A stretch of DNA of 58,943 nt, from positions 1 through 58,943 of the forward strand of contig CAMBOV010000016.1 in the NCBI GenBank assembly GCA_945869475.1. Reading direction: 5' to 3'. Below, piece by piece: positions 15,502 through 24,078 of this stretch. A program made the translations under genes and the position numbers. The notes under the pieces were generated by a model. It did no database searches. It worked only from the letters and a program-made list of their open reading frames with translations, and was not told the origin of the DNA. The stretch comes from Singulisphaera sp. GP187. GTDB lineage: Bacteria; Planctomycetota; Phycisphaerae; Phycisphaerales; SM1A02. Numbering within the stretch: the first letter of the stretch is position 1; the number at the start of each line of letters is the position of its first letter.

Positions 15502-18318
15502 CTACACCCCAACTGAAAGTGCATCTCGATCGCTGAGCATTCCGCCGTCGGAGCGCTGGCGAACCGTTCCATCGCGTCGCCACGATCGGTCGCACCTCGC
15601 GAGTGCTCGCAGATCGCTCACAAGCACAAGGGTTGCGTTCGCATCAAGAATGACTTGCGAGACCCCGCAGAGATCGGCCAACTCAGCTGCAAAGGGTGCG
15701 AGCGCGCCGTTCGCATCGGGCAGTGTGACCGCCGCATCGAGCGGATTGTCGATCCCCAGACTCTTCGCCCCTTCGAGTGCTTTCGAGACTGCGGCGCGCG
15801 CAGCCATGACATGCACCCAGCGCACGTCGCGCGCGAACGTGAGACCGATGTGCGTCTGCGTGAACAAGAGTGGCGCACGACTGCCGCGCAGCGCTATCCA
15901 CGCCTCTTCAGCAGTGTGCGGTAAGAACGGCGCCAGCAGACGAGTGAGAACTTCGGTTGCGACACGCGCAACGGCTTGCGATTGACGTCGACGCGGGCTG
16001 TCGGCCGCGTCGCAATAGAGACGATCTTTGACCGCTGCACAGTAGACCGATGAAAGGGTCTCGTTGCAGAAGTTGAAGATCGCCAAGTGAACGCGACGGA
16101 AGTCATATTCTTTGTACGCAGCTCGCGCCTCAACTTCGAGTGCGGTGAGTTCGCCCATGAGCCATCCATCGATCGACTCTGGCTTCGAGGCGCACGCGAA
16201 TTCGATGACCTGTTCTTGCGTCCACGCCGGAGCGTCGTAGAGGTTTGAGAGCAAGAAACGAATGGTGTTTCGCACTTTTCGATAGGACTCCCCCGCCACT
16301 TTGAAGTAATCCAAGTCGATGCGGATGTCTCCGTCGTAGGCGACTCCTGAAACCCACCAGCGCGCGACCTCGGCGCCGAAATCTTTCAAGAGCACATCGA
16401 CATCGAGCGCGTTGCCCAAACTCTTACTCATCTTGCGACCATCTTTGTCGACGAGAAAGCCGTGCGTTAAGAGCGTGCGAAAAGGAGTCGCGCCCGTCAC
16501 GCCGAGTGCGGGCAACATCGAGAGTTGAAACCATCCACGGTGTTGATCACTGCCTTCGAGATAGAGCTCACTCGGATAGCCCAGACCGCGCTGGCGCAGG
16601 ACTGAGTTCCATGATGATCCCGCCTCGAACCAGACGTCGAAGATGTCATACATCTTGGTGAGTGACTCGATGCAGAGATCTTTGGGAGCGTGTGGATCAC
16701 TCGCCGCGTCATACGACGCGAGCAACACCGCGGGGGTCAGCGTGAACCACGCATCGCTGCCGTTGGCGCGCACGCATTGCGCGATCGCGCGCACGCTCGC
16801 CGACGTCATGAAGACCGTTCCATCGGCGGTGCGAAAGGCGGGAATCGGCAGCCCCCACGCACGCTGCCGACTGATGCACCAATCCGGACGACTCTCGATC
16901 ATCCCCTTCAAACGACTCTGCCCCCACGCGGGAACAAACTTGATTGTGTTGTTGACAGCATCGCGCGCCATCGCACGCAACGACTGACCTGCGCGTGCGC
17001 CTGCGCGGTCGACACCGATGAACCACTGTTCCGTTGCACGAAAGATCACAGGCGTGCGACTTCGCCAATCGTGCGGATAGGAATGGGTGAATTGCAACGC
17101 GTGCACGAGGTGTCCACTTGCGCGCAGATGTTCGACGACGAGCGTGTTGGCATCCCAGACAACTTTTCCACGCAACCACTCAGGCGCGGTTGCGTCGAAG
17201 GTGCCATCCCCTTGAACGGGGCAGTAAATCTCGAGACCCTCTCGAAGTCCCGTTCGGTAATCATCGTCGCCATGCCCTGGTGCGGTGTGGACGAGACCAG
17301 TGCCATCTTCCATCGTGACATAGTCGGCCGCGACGATGCGACTCGTTCGATCGCAGAATGGATGGCGGTACTCGAGTCCGACAAGTGCGCTGCCGAGCGC
17401 CGTTGCGAGAGTTTTCACTCCGGTGGCACCGACGATCGCGGCAACTTTCCCGAGCATCTCGGCGGCGACGATTGTGAGCGTGCCATCCATCTCGACGAGT
17501 GCGTACGGATGCGATGGGTGCACTGCAATGGCGAGATTTGCGGGAAGGGTCCATGGCGTCGTCGTCCAAATCATGAACGAGGGTGTGCACTCGCACTCGA
17601 TGCCAAACGCCCCGTCAATCTTCGATCGGTCAGCCGCTTCGAAGTCAACATAAATGGATGGATCCACCCGATCTTCATACTCGAGCTCTGCTTCGGCGAG
17701 CGCTGTCTGATTCGCGATCGACCAGTGAACAGGCTTCAATTGACGAAAGACATAGCCCTCATTGAGCAGTCCAGCGAAGACCTCGAGCGTGCCAGCCTCA
17801 TACTCGGGTTGCATCGTGAAGTAGGGGTTCGCGTAATCCGCAAGCGTCAAGAGCCGTTGCATCTGCGCCGACTGCGACTTGATGAACTTTGCGGCATAGG
17901 CAGCGCATTCGCGGCGAATCGCCATGCGGCGATGATCGTCGCTGAGCGTGTCGAGTTTCGCAGCCTTGCCACTCTCGACAAGCCCAGTCATCACTCGATG
18001 TTCGATCGGAAGTCCGTGGCAATCCCATCCTGGCACGTAATGACACGCGCGACCTTCCATGAGCACACTGCGAACCACGATGTCCTTGAGCACCTTGTTG
18101 AGCAAATGCCCGACGTGGATCGATCCATTTGCATATGGAGGCCCATCGTGAAAAACGAAGGGCTCAGCCGAAGCGCGTGCGGCTGCGACTGCCCCGACGA
18201 CATCGCTTGCCTGCCATCGTGCGAGCGTCGCAGGCTCGGCCTGCGCGAGATTCGCCTTCATCGGAAAAGAAGTCTTCGGCAGGTTTAGCGTCGGCTTGTA
18301 ATCGCGTGTCTCACTCAT
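15502..18318 (-). CDS. ileS: Isoleucyl-tRNA synthetase with eroded C-terminal zinc finger
   Basis: 938 residues, starting MSETRDYKPTLNLPKTSFPM. Class I motifs are intact: GSIHVGHLLNKVLKDI (HIGH) and DGRKMSKSLGNALDVD (KMSKS), plus PGWDCHGLPIE and TTPWTLPANLAIAVH in the editing domain. The C-terminal zinc finger, normally CxxCW and LCxxC, reads ARCDRSWRRD (Cys909, Ser912) and MLSDRDAL (Ser929, Asp932). Three of four ligands are therefore gone while the surrounding pattern is still visible. The enzyme charges tRNA-Ile. The 59-residue and DUF1444 genes lie upstream on the same strand. Confidence 0.97.
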   Translation of the reverse strand: MSETRDYKPTLNLPKTSFPMKANLAQAEPATLARWQASDVVGAVAAARASAEPFVFHDGPPYANGSIHVGHLLNKVLKDIVVRSVLMEGRACHYVPGWDCHGLPIEHRVMTGLVESGKAAKLDTLSDDHRRMAIRRECAAYAAKFIKSQSAQMQRLLTLADYANPYFTMQPEYEAGTLEVFAGLLNEGYVFRQLKPVHWSIANQTALAEAELEYEDRVDPSIYVDFEAADRSKIDGAFGIECECTPSFMIWTTTPWTLPANLAIAVHPSHPYALVEMDGTLTIVAAEMLGKVAAIVGATGVKTLATALGSALVGLEYRHPFCDRTSRIVAADYVTMEDGTGLVHTAPGHGDDDYRTGLREGLEIYCPVQGDGTFDATAPEWLRGKVVWDANTLVVEHLRASGHLVHALQFTHSYPHDWRSRTPVIFRATEQWFIGVDRAGARAGQSLRAMARDAVNNTIKFVPAWGQSRLKGMIESRPDWCISRQRAWGLPIPAFRTADGTVFMTSASVRAIAQCVRANGSDAWFTLTPAVLLASYDAASDPHAPKDLCIESLTKMYDIFDVWFEAGSSWNSVLRQRGLGYPSELYLEGSDQHRGWFQLSMLPALGVTGATPFRTLLTHGFLVDKDGRKMSKSLGNALDVDVLLKDFGAEVARWWVSGVAYDGDIRIDLDYFKVAGESYRKVRNTIRFLLSNLYDAPAWTQEQVIEFACASKPESIDGWLMGELTALEVEARAAYKEYDFRRVHLAIFNFCNETLSSVYCAAVKDRLYCDAADSPRRRQSQAVARVATEVLTRLLAPFLPHTAEEAWIALRGSRAPLLFTQTHIGLTFARDVRWVHVMAARAAVSKALEGAKSLGIDNPLDAAVTLPDANGALAPFAAELADLCGVSQVILDANATLVLVSDLRALARCDRSWRRDGTVRQRSDGGMLSDRDALSVGV

Positions 18319-18360
18319 TGGGTGAACGAGTGTAATGGCTGATCGCGCGCGACAACGACC

Positions 18361-18540
18361 TCACTCTGGTTTTGGATCGCCTGGCTTCACGACTTCATCG
18401 AGGTACTTCTGAAAGTCCCCAAGGTGATAGGAGATGAAGCAGAATGCGTGGTGAAGCGCGAACCACTCGATGTCGGTGGGATCCTTGTTGAGGTCAGCGC
18501 GTTGGCGATTGAGTTCGGCGAGTATCGGTTCGACTTTCAT
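18361..18540 (-). CDS. Small conserved-looking protein of 59 residues
   Basis: This frame runs from the ATG at 18540 to the TGA at 18361-18363 and encodes 59 residues: MKVEPILAELNRQRADLNKD, then PTDIEWFALHHAFCFISYHL, then GDFQKYLDEVVKPGDPKPE. The composition is that of a compact helical, acidic protein with aromatic residues well spread, and third positions follow the local G/C bias. It lies 17 bases after the DUF1444 gene and 42 bases before ileS on the same strand, so it is probably cotranscribed. No family was recognised. Confidence 0.7.
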   Translation of the reverse strand: MKVEPILAELNRQRADLNKDPTDIEWFALHHAFCFISYHLGDFQKYLDEVVKPGDPKPE

Positions 18541-18557
18541 GAAGCGAAGCGTATCGC

Positions 18558-19367
18558 TCAGGCCGCCTGTGCTGTGCCAGCGACGCCATCACGAGTCACG
18601 ATGAAGAAATCGCTCGTGATCGGATAGGGCAGCCGCGTGTAGTCGCGCGCAATGCGCGAACGAACGCGTTCGAGGAATGGCTCGGGTCCGTAGGAGAGGG
18701 CGATGAAGACATCGCGCGCGGGCGTCGCGACGTAGAAGTCGCCGCGAAGTTCTTTGGCGAGTCGGTCGTGCAATCTGGTCAAGAGCAATCGCGCGGCGTC
18801 GTATCCATCTTTCAATGAGAGCAGCGCGGCGCGTCCACCGTCGTGGCTCGCGATGACCTGGACCTGCAAGTCGGGGGCGTACGAACCGAGGTTTTGGCGC
18901 GCGAGGTCTTCGAGTTCCTCTGGACCGATTCCCCAGCGGATCATCTGCTCGGTCGACACGCTCACGGTCATCTCAGGCATGTCCATCACGAAGACAATGA
19001 CCGTGCCGTTGACGTACGGAAGATGGGCGATCGACGCGCGATCGACTCCATCGAAAATCGACTCGGGTTGAATGCGCGGCATGATGCGATGACGGGCAAC
19101 GGCCAACGGAATCAGGCTTGCTCCGACCGAGTCTCCCTCAAATATTCGGTCGAAGTAGCCACGAACAAACGAATGACCGCGCTGTGGATCCTGTTGCACC
19201 ATGCGGAAGAGATTCTCGAGCCCCATCGATTTGCCATCCACCGTCAGTTTGAGTGCGCTGACCATCTCGACGGGGCGGTGTGCGTACCACTCCTTCAAGA
19301 GGCGCTCGACCGATTGGGTGAATTCCTTTGAGTCTGCTGGCATCCGGTCGCTGTGTGATTCGTCCAT
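18558..19367 (-). CDS. DUF1444 (YtpQ-like) family protein
   Basis: 269 residues from the ATG at 19367, preceded by a GGAGG ribosome site (plus-strand CCTCC at 19376-19380). The frame opens at 19400, but the Shine-Dalgarno fixes this start. The sequence resembles DUF1444: ALKLTVDGKSMGLENLFRMV, VNGTVIVFVMDMPEMTVSVS, LSLKDGYDAARLLL, and the ending YPITSDFFIVTRDG. The family is soluble, probably cytoplasmic, and of unknown function. It is divergent from kdsA with 128 bases between starts. Confidence 0.8.
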   Translation of the reverse strand: MDESHSDRMPADSKEFTQSVERLLKEWYAHRPVEMVSALKLTVDGKSMGLENLFRMVQQDPQRGHSFVRGYFDRIFEGDSVGASLIPLAVARHRIMPRIQPESIFDGVDRASIAHLPYVNGTVIVFVMDMPEMTVSVSTEQMIRWGIGPEELEDLARQNLGSYAPDLQVQVIASHDGGRAALLSLKDGYDAARLLLTRLHDRLAKELRGDFYVATPARDVFIALSYGPEPFLERVRSRIARDYTRLPYPITSDFFIVTRDGVAGTAQAA

Positions 19368-19495
19368 TTTCCTAACCTCCACTGGATCTTGACTCGGCAC
19401 ACAGAGAACATCGTGCCGCTACGCTGACTATCGGATAGAACTCACGGTCGATCGAGTCGAGTTGCTCATTTTCGTCCTGCATTTGGCGACAATCC

Positions 19496-20323
19496 ATGTT
19501 GAACCTTTCTCATTTTTTCTCGCCGCAGTCGACCCCATTCGCACGGGGACCCTTGCTCATCATCGCCGGGCCATGTGTGCTCGAGAGCGACGCAATCAAC
19601 CTGCAGATCGGCGAAACGCTGCGCGAAGCATGTGCCAAGCATGGTCTTGCATACATCTTCAAAGCGAGTTTCGACAAGGCAAATCGCTCGAGCGTCTCGA
19701 GCCCGCGCGGGCCTGGACTCGAGCGCGGCTGCGACGCGCTCGCACAACTAAAGTCGAAACTCGGCGTGCCTGTCACGACTGATATTCATGAACCGTCGCA
19801 GGCGGCGCGGGCGGCGCAGGCCGTTGACATTCTGCAGATTCCAGCATTTCTCGCTCGGCAAACTGATTTACTGGCCGCTGCTGCTGCAACAGGGTGCGCC
19901 GTCAACGTCAAGAAGGGGCAGTTCATGGCGCCATCCGAGATGACCGGCGCCATCGGCAAGTTGCGCGAAGCTGGTGCGAAAGAAATCATGCTGACTGAGC
20001 GCGGAACATTCTTCGGCTACCACCGACTCGTCAATGATTTTGCCGGCCTCGGCGAGATGCTCGAGATGGGGGTTCCACTCTGCTTCGATGTCACGCATTC
20101 GACGCAGCGTCCTGGCGAAGGAGCAACAAGCGGCGGGCAGCCCATGCGCGCCCCGCTTCTCGCACGCGCTGCCGTTGCGGCGGGAGTTGATGCGATCTTC
20201 TTGGAGTGCCATCCACATCCTGCCGCATCTTTGAGCGACCGCGCGACGATTCAACCGCTCGATCAAATGCCGGCACTGCTGAGCCAACTCGCAGCGATTC
20301 GGCGCGTTGTGGCTGCAACATGA
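19496..20323 (+). CDS. kdsA: 3-deoxy-8-phosphooctulonate synthase (Kdo-8-P synthase)
   Basis: 275 residues. It condenses PEP with arabinose 5-phosphate to give Kdo-8-phosphate, the precursor of the LPS inner-core sugar. Motifs: IIAGPCVLESDAINLQIGE, FKASFDKANRSSVSSPRGPG, VTTDIHEPSQAA, LQIPAFLARQTDLL, VNVKKGQFMAP, LTERGTFFGYHRLVND, FDVTHSTQRPG, and the C-terminal FLECHPHPAASLSD. It heads a plus-strand operon: the stop overlaps the mcsA start by 4 bases. With lpxA/C/D in the window it supports lipid A/Kdo biosynthesis. Confidence 0.97.
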   Translation: MLNLSHFFSPQSTPFARGPLLIIAGPCVLESDAINLQIGETLREACAKHGLAYIFKASFDKANRSSVSSPRGPGLERGCDALAQLKSKLGVPVTTDIHEPSQAARAAQAVDILQIPAFLARQTDLLAAAAATGCAVNVKKGQFMAPSEMTGAIGKLREAGAKEIMLTERGTFFGYHRLVNDFAGLGEMLEMGVPLCFDVTHSTQRPGEGATSGGQPMRAPLLARAAVAAGVDAIFLECHPHPAASLSDRATIQPLDQMPALLSQLAAIRRVVAAT

Positions 20324-20859
20324 AATGCGACATCTGCGACAAGGCGGCGGTTGTGCACGAAACCCTGATTCGAAACGCACTCGCAGTTGAGGTGCACCTC
20401 TGCGCCGAACACGCCATTGCGGCTGGCTATCCACTTCCTATTGAGCAGCCGATCGCCGACATTTTCCCGCAGCTCGGTGAGGTCGCCAAAGTTGAGGGAG
20501 GCATCAGCGGCGGCGTGAGCGCAAGCGTGAGCGTCAGCAAGGGAAAAGAACGCGTCCCTCGCTGTACGGCGTGCGGTCTGACCTATACCGCCTTTCGAAA
20601 GTCAGGCCACTGTGGATGCCCCGCGTGTTACGACGCCTTTTCCCCCGCACTCGATCAAGTCATTGAGCGGGCGCAAGCAGGCGCAACCCATCATGTGGGA
20701 CGCTCACCGACGGGCGATGGTGGGGCGAATGCCGAGCGCCTGCAGGCGATGCGTGCGAAGTTGATGCGCGACCTTGAAAGTGCGATCGCCTCTGAAAACT
20801 ACGAACGAGCGGCGAAAGTGCGTGACGAGTTGCGACTCTTCGACGCACCACCGAGTTGA
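20320..20859 (+). CDS. mcsA: McsA-like zinc and UVR-motif protein, partner of McsB
   Basis: 179 residues from the ATG at 20320, coupled to kdsA by ATGA. Metal-binding pairs: MKCDICDKAAVVHET with LCAEHA near the N terminus, and RCTACGLTYTAFRKSG with CGCPACYDAF in the middle. A Ser/Gly-rich spacer separates them. The C terminus has a UVR motif (LMRDLESAIASENYERAAKV, then RDELR). In Firmicutes McsA activates the arginine kinase McsB and takes part in Clp-dependent turnover. McsB lies 4 bases downstream, so the assignment is firm. Confidence 0.9.
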   Translation: MKCDICDKAAVVHETLIRNALAVEVHLCAEHAIAAGYPLPIEQPIADIFPQLGEVAKVEGGISGGVSASVSVSKGKERVPRCTACGLTYTAFRKSGHCGCPACYDAFSPALDQVIERAQAGATHHVGRSPTGDGGANAERLQAMRAKLMRDLESAIASENYERAAKVRDELRLFDAPPS

Positions 20860-20863
20860 ACCG

Positions 20864-21940
20864 ATGACACCTCCCTTCTCAGCGGCGCTTTCGCAGATCG
20901 GACCCGACTCCGATGTCGTCGTCACGAGCCGAGTGCGACTTGCGAGAAACATTGCGGGATTGCCGTTCGTCGGCCGAGCAAGCAACGCGGTTCGCCTCGA
21001 AGTCATGCGCATCGTGCGCCGTGCCGTCGATCACTCGGCCATCGCACGCGCCAACCGAGAGGGACTTCGCTGGATCGAACTTCAGACCGCTCCATCGCGG
21101 GACCGCATTCTCTTGGCCGAACGTCATCTTGTTTCGCGTCACTTCGCACATAGCGAAGGTCCGCGAGCACTCGCCCTCTCGCACGATGAGCACGCGAGCG
21201 TGATGGTGAATGAAGAGGATCACTTGCGCATCCAATGCCTCTGCGCAGGGAGTGGACTGCATGAAGCGTTCACGGCAGCATTCGAACTCGAGAGCGCCCT
21301 CGCCGACTCAACTCGTTTTTCTTTTCATCCGCGCTGGGGTTACCTCACAGCATGCCCGACCAATGTGGGGTGTGGCATCCGATTGAGTTCGATGCTGCAT
21401 CTTCCGGGCGTGGTGATCATGAAGGAAGCAGATCGAATCAAACGTGCTGCGGCTGATCTGCACCTTGCGGTGCGTGGGTACTACGGCGAAGGCTCTGAAG
21501 CAATCGGCGACTTCTATCAGTTCTCGAATCAGACGACGCTCGGTGCGACCGAAGAGCAATTGCTCGAAGAATTTCACCACGTGATTCTGCCACAGATCAT
21601 CGGCTATGAACGCGAGGCCCGTGCAGCTGCAATGGATCGTCATCGCGCGCGACTCGAAGACTTTGTGCTGCGGTCGAATGCGCTCTTGAATGCAGCACGA
21701 CTGCTCACCGCCGATGAAGCGACCAAACACCTGAGTCGCATTCGGCTCGGATCGGTGCTCGGCATTGTGCGGGTTGAACTCGCCACGATTCAGCGGTTGT
21801 TGCTTCAAGTGCAACCTGCGCATCTCACAGTGGTCGATCCACGCGCGACTGAAGGCGATGAGATTGAGCGCGAGGTGCGCGCCTCGCATGTGCGCGCGGC
21901 ACTGGCGCATCCCGCGCAGCCGCCTGCTCAGACCGAGTGA
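20864..21940 (+). CDS. mcsB: Protein-arginine kinase McsB
   Basis: 358 residues from the ATG at 20864. The guanido-phosphotransferase catalytic domain is recognisable: DVVVTSRVRLARNIAGLPF (phosphate-binding Arg region), VMVNEEDHLRIQCL, TACPTNVGCGIRLSSMLHLP (catalytic Cys), RGYYGEGSEAIGDFYQFSNQ, TTLGATEEQLL. The length and the absence of the creatine-kinase N-terminal domain fit McsB. It phosphorylates arginine on proteins and marks them for ClpCP. No CtsR or ClpC gene is adjacent, so the regulation differs from the Bacillus ctsR-mcsA-mcsB-clpC operon. The stop overlaps the convergent phhB gene by 13 bases. Confidence 0.92.
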   Translation: MTPPFSAALSQIGPDSDVVVTSRVRLARNIAGLPFVGRASNAVRLEVMRIVRRAVDHSAIARANREGLRWIELQTAPSRDRILLAERHLVSRHFAHSEGPRALALSHDEHASVMVNEEDHLRIQCLCAGSGLHEAFTAAFELESALADSTRFSFHPRWGYLTACPTNVGCGIRLSSMLHLPGVVIMKEADRIKRAAADLHLAVRGYYGEGSEAIGDFYQFSNQTTLGATEEQLLEEFHHVILPQIIGYEREARAAAMDRHRARLEDFVLRSNALLNAARLLTADEATKHLSRIRLGSVLGIVRVELATIQRLLLQVQPAHLTVVDPRATEGDEIEREVRASHVRAALAHPAQPPAQTE

Positions 21941-22224
21941 GCGACCGCAAGTGTGTCGGCAGTGCGCGCTCCGTGAAAATCCTTCTCCGTGAGCCCGCCG
22001 GCATCGTGCGTCGAGAATCCAAGAGTCACTCGGTTGTATTTGATGAGAATGTCCGGATGGTGCTGCGTGCGCTCGGCTTCGATCGCAACGGCATTCACGA
22101 ACTGCATCGACGCAACAAAATTCGCACAGAGGTAGGTGCGCTCGATGAGCTCGCCAGTGCGCGACCACTCGGGCAGAGTTGCCAGCTGCCCCTCCACCTG
22201 CGACGCTGAGAGTTTCTCTGCCAT
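21928..22224 (-). CDS. phhB: Pterin-4a-carbinolamine dehydratase
   Basis: 98 residues from the ATG at 22224 (MAEKLSASQVEGQLATLPEW). The frame runs open to 22434 without homology. Family motifs: LIERTYLCANFVASMQFVNA, AEAERTQHHPDI-type core (here AIEAERTQHHPDILIKYNRV) and THDAGGLTEKDFHGA. The enzyme dehydrates 4a-hydroxytetrahydrobiopterin, or moonlights as a DCoH-like protein. No aromatic amino acid hydroxylase is visible in the window. It is divergent from the SpoIIE-type phosphatase with 38 bases between starts. Confidence 0.93.
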   Translation of the reverse strand: MAEKLSASQVEGQLATLPEWSRTGELIERTYLCANFVASMQFVNAVAIEAERTQHHPDILIKYNRVTLGFSTHDAGGLTEKDFHGARTADTLAVAHSV

Positions 22225-22262
22225 GCAACGAACTATAAGCGAACCCTTACACTTCGCGCCCC

Positions 22263-23543
22263 GTGTCGATCCCGCTTGAACATCAGTCCCTGCGCCACCT
22301 CGCTCCACGAGTTTCGGTGCTCTCGCTGCAGTCTGGAGAGACGCACGAAACGGTCGCGCGCGTGCTCTGCGAACGATTCGACTTGGATGCGCGAGTGGTC
22401 GCGCACTCCGATCCCGTGCAGGTTGGGATGGCAATCCGCGAGACGCAAGTGCTTGTGCTCGTGGGCGCTCCGACGCGTGAGAATCTGCGCCGACCTGGAA
22501 TCGAAGAGGCGGTCTCGGCGATGATCCCGATCATCGCTCTCTGCAGCGACTTCATCCCTGGGCAAGAGCTTCCAGCGGGAATCTCATTTGCGATCGACCC
22601 CGCACTGGGACCCGACCATCTCGCGACTGCGATTTCAGCGCTCATCGCGCGGCAGCGAGAGGTTTTGCGGCTGCAGTTCGACGCAGTCTCAGCGATGCGT
22701 TTTTCGGGTGGACTCTCAAGCGAGATGGACAACATTCAAGAAGAATTGCAGCTCGCCGCGAATGTGCAGCGCGAATTCTTGCCGCGCATTCTTCCCAGTC
22801 TCGGTGGAGTCGCCTCGGCTGCACTCTGGCGTCCTGCGTCGTATGTCTCGGGAGATATCTACAACGTCATCCGCCTTGATGAACATCACCTCGGCGCCTT
22901 CGTCATCGATGCGGTCGGGCACGGCGTTCCAGCGGCGCTGCTGACGCTGATCATCTCGCGCGGCATTCAGACCAAAGAAATCACCGCAACCTCGTATCGC
23001 ATCTTGGCGCCGAGCGAAACCCTTGCGCGCATCAATACCGACATGCTTTCGCGCGCGGGTCGTACGACGCGCTTCGCGACTGCGATTTACGCCGTCATCG
23101 ATACGCGCAACCACCGAGTGAGCGTCGCGAGTGCGGGCCATCCTGCGCTGCTCCGTATGCGCCCGGGTGGCTCGTTCGAACCGATCGAGACCCATGGTGG
23201 ACTCTTGGGAGTGTTCGAAGATGAGCAATTCAGTGAGCAGTCGTTCGATCTCGAGCTTGGCGACAAACTGCTCTTTTACTCGGATGGATTCGAGCAGGCG
23301 TTCCCAGAGCTCGGACAAGATCCCGGCGCGCCCCGCCTTCCAAATCGCCGGTATCTCGATGTTTTCAACGAGTTTTCTGGCGCAGCCACCCCAGCCGATT
23401 TCATCGCAGGCATCAATGCGCGTCTCGATGAAGAGAGCCAAGAGTTTCCGCAGATCGACGACCTCACGCTGTTGTGTGCGGGATGGATTGACGCCGAATC
23501 GCTTGATCAATCATCCGGGCAAGGGCATCCACCTCAACGTTGA
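22263..23543 (+). CDS. RsbU/SpoIIE-type PP2C phosphatase with receiver-like N-terminal domain
   Basis: 426 residues, GTG start. Residues 1-130 have an alternating beta-alpha pattern (RVSVLSLQSGE, VLVLVGAPTRENLRRPG, MIPIIALCSDF) resembling a response-regulator receiver, but I cannot see an acidic pocket. A coiled-coil linker (EMDNIQEELQLAANVQREFL) leads into the phosphatase: YVSGDIYNVI, FVIDAVGHGVPAALLTLI, ASAGHPALLRM, LLFYSDGFEQAF, DDLTLLCAG. Metal-binding Asp residues are present. It probably dephosphorylates an anti-anti-sigma factor in a partner-switching pathway; no partner is in the window. The last 80 bases overlap the convergent ribE gene. Confidence 0.85.
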   Translation: MSIPLEHQSLRHLAPRVSVLSLQSGETHETVARVLCERFDLDARVVAHSDPVQVGMAIRETQVLVLVGAPTRENLRRPGIEEAVSAMIPIIALCSDFIPGQELPAGISFAIDPALGPDHLATAISALIARQREVLRLQFDAVSAMRFSGGLSSEMDNIQEELQLAANVQREFLPRILPSLGGVASAALWRPASYVSGDIYNVIRLDEHHLGAFVIDAVGHGVPAALLTLIISRGIQTKEITATSYRILAPSETLARINTDMLSRAGRTTRFATAIYAVIDTRNHRVSVASAGHPALLRMRPGGSFEPIETHGGLLGVFEDEQFSEQSFDLELGDKLLFYSDGFEQAFPELGQDPGAPRLPNRRYLDVFNEFSGAATPADFIAGINARLDEESQEFPQIDDLTLLCAGWIDAESLDQSSGQGHPPQR

Positions 23544-24075
23544 GCCGCTGACCGATCGCCGCGTGTGCGAGCGTCGTGCGTGCGAAAGTCTCTGGAATCA
23601 GTGCCACTTCAAACCAGTCGCTGCCTCGGTGTGCGATCGTCAACGACACTCCCTGCAGGGTGATCGATCCCTGAGCAACAACCACGTCAATCGAGGGAGC
23701 ACCGAGTCGCACGCGAAGCAGAAATCCACCTGCGCTTCGATCGATCTGCACGAGTTCGCCGATTGAGTCAACGTGCCCTTGCACGATGTGACCTCCCATC
23801 CGATCTCCCATTCGCATCGCAGGCTCGAGATTGACTTCTTCACCAACGCTGAGCGTGCCGAGTGTCGTCATCGAGAGAGTCTGAGGGATGACATCGGCGC
23901 CGAAGTGGGTGCCAACACACTCGGTGACCGTCAGGCAGACACCATTCACGCTGATCGAATCGCCTGTGCGCACCCCCTCGAGATGTGACCGCGCATCGAC
24001 GGTGAGATGTTCGCCGCGCGTGGTCGTGCACCGCGAGACAACCGAGCCGACGCCATGCACAAGTCCCGTAAACAC
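23464..24075 (-). CDS. ribE: Riboflavin synthase, alpha subunit
   Basis: 203 residues starting MFTGLVHGVGSVVS. Two homologous lumazine-binding barrels: GDSISVNGVCLTVTECV with IPQTLSMTTLGTLSVGEEVN in the first, and GSITLQGVSLTIAHRGSDWF with IPETFARTTLAHAAIGQRLN in the second. MGGHIVQGHVDSIGEL is the linker signature. It dismutates two dimethylribityllumazine molecules to riboflavin. It starts 3 bases after the SpoIID lipoprotein stop, and its 3' end overlaps the convergent phosphatase gene by 80 bases. The last dozen residues (QAIRRQSIPHTTA) are beyond the conserved fold. Confidence 0.96.
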   Translation of the reverse strand: MFTGLVHGVGSVVSRCTTTRGEHLTVDARSHLEGVRTGDSISVNGVCLTVTECVGTHFGADVIPQTLSMTTLGTLSVGEEVNLEPAMRMGDRMGGHIVQGHVDSIGELVQIDRSAGGFLLRVRLGAPSIDVVVAQGSITLQGVSLTIAHRGSDWFEVALIPETFARTTLAHAAIGQRLNVEVDALARMIDQAIRRQSIPHTTA

Positions 24076-24078
24076 TGG

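Noticed and set aside
16690-18288. 532-codon open frame on the plus strand opposite ileS
   Set aside because: It is antisense to unmistakable ileS. The translation is Arg/His/Cys-rich without any motif, as expected of a shadow frame in GC-rich DNA.
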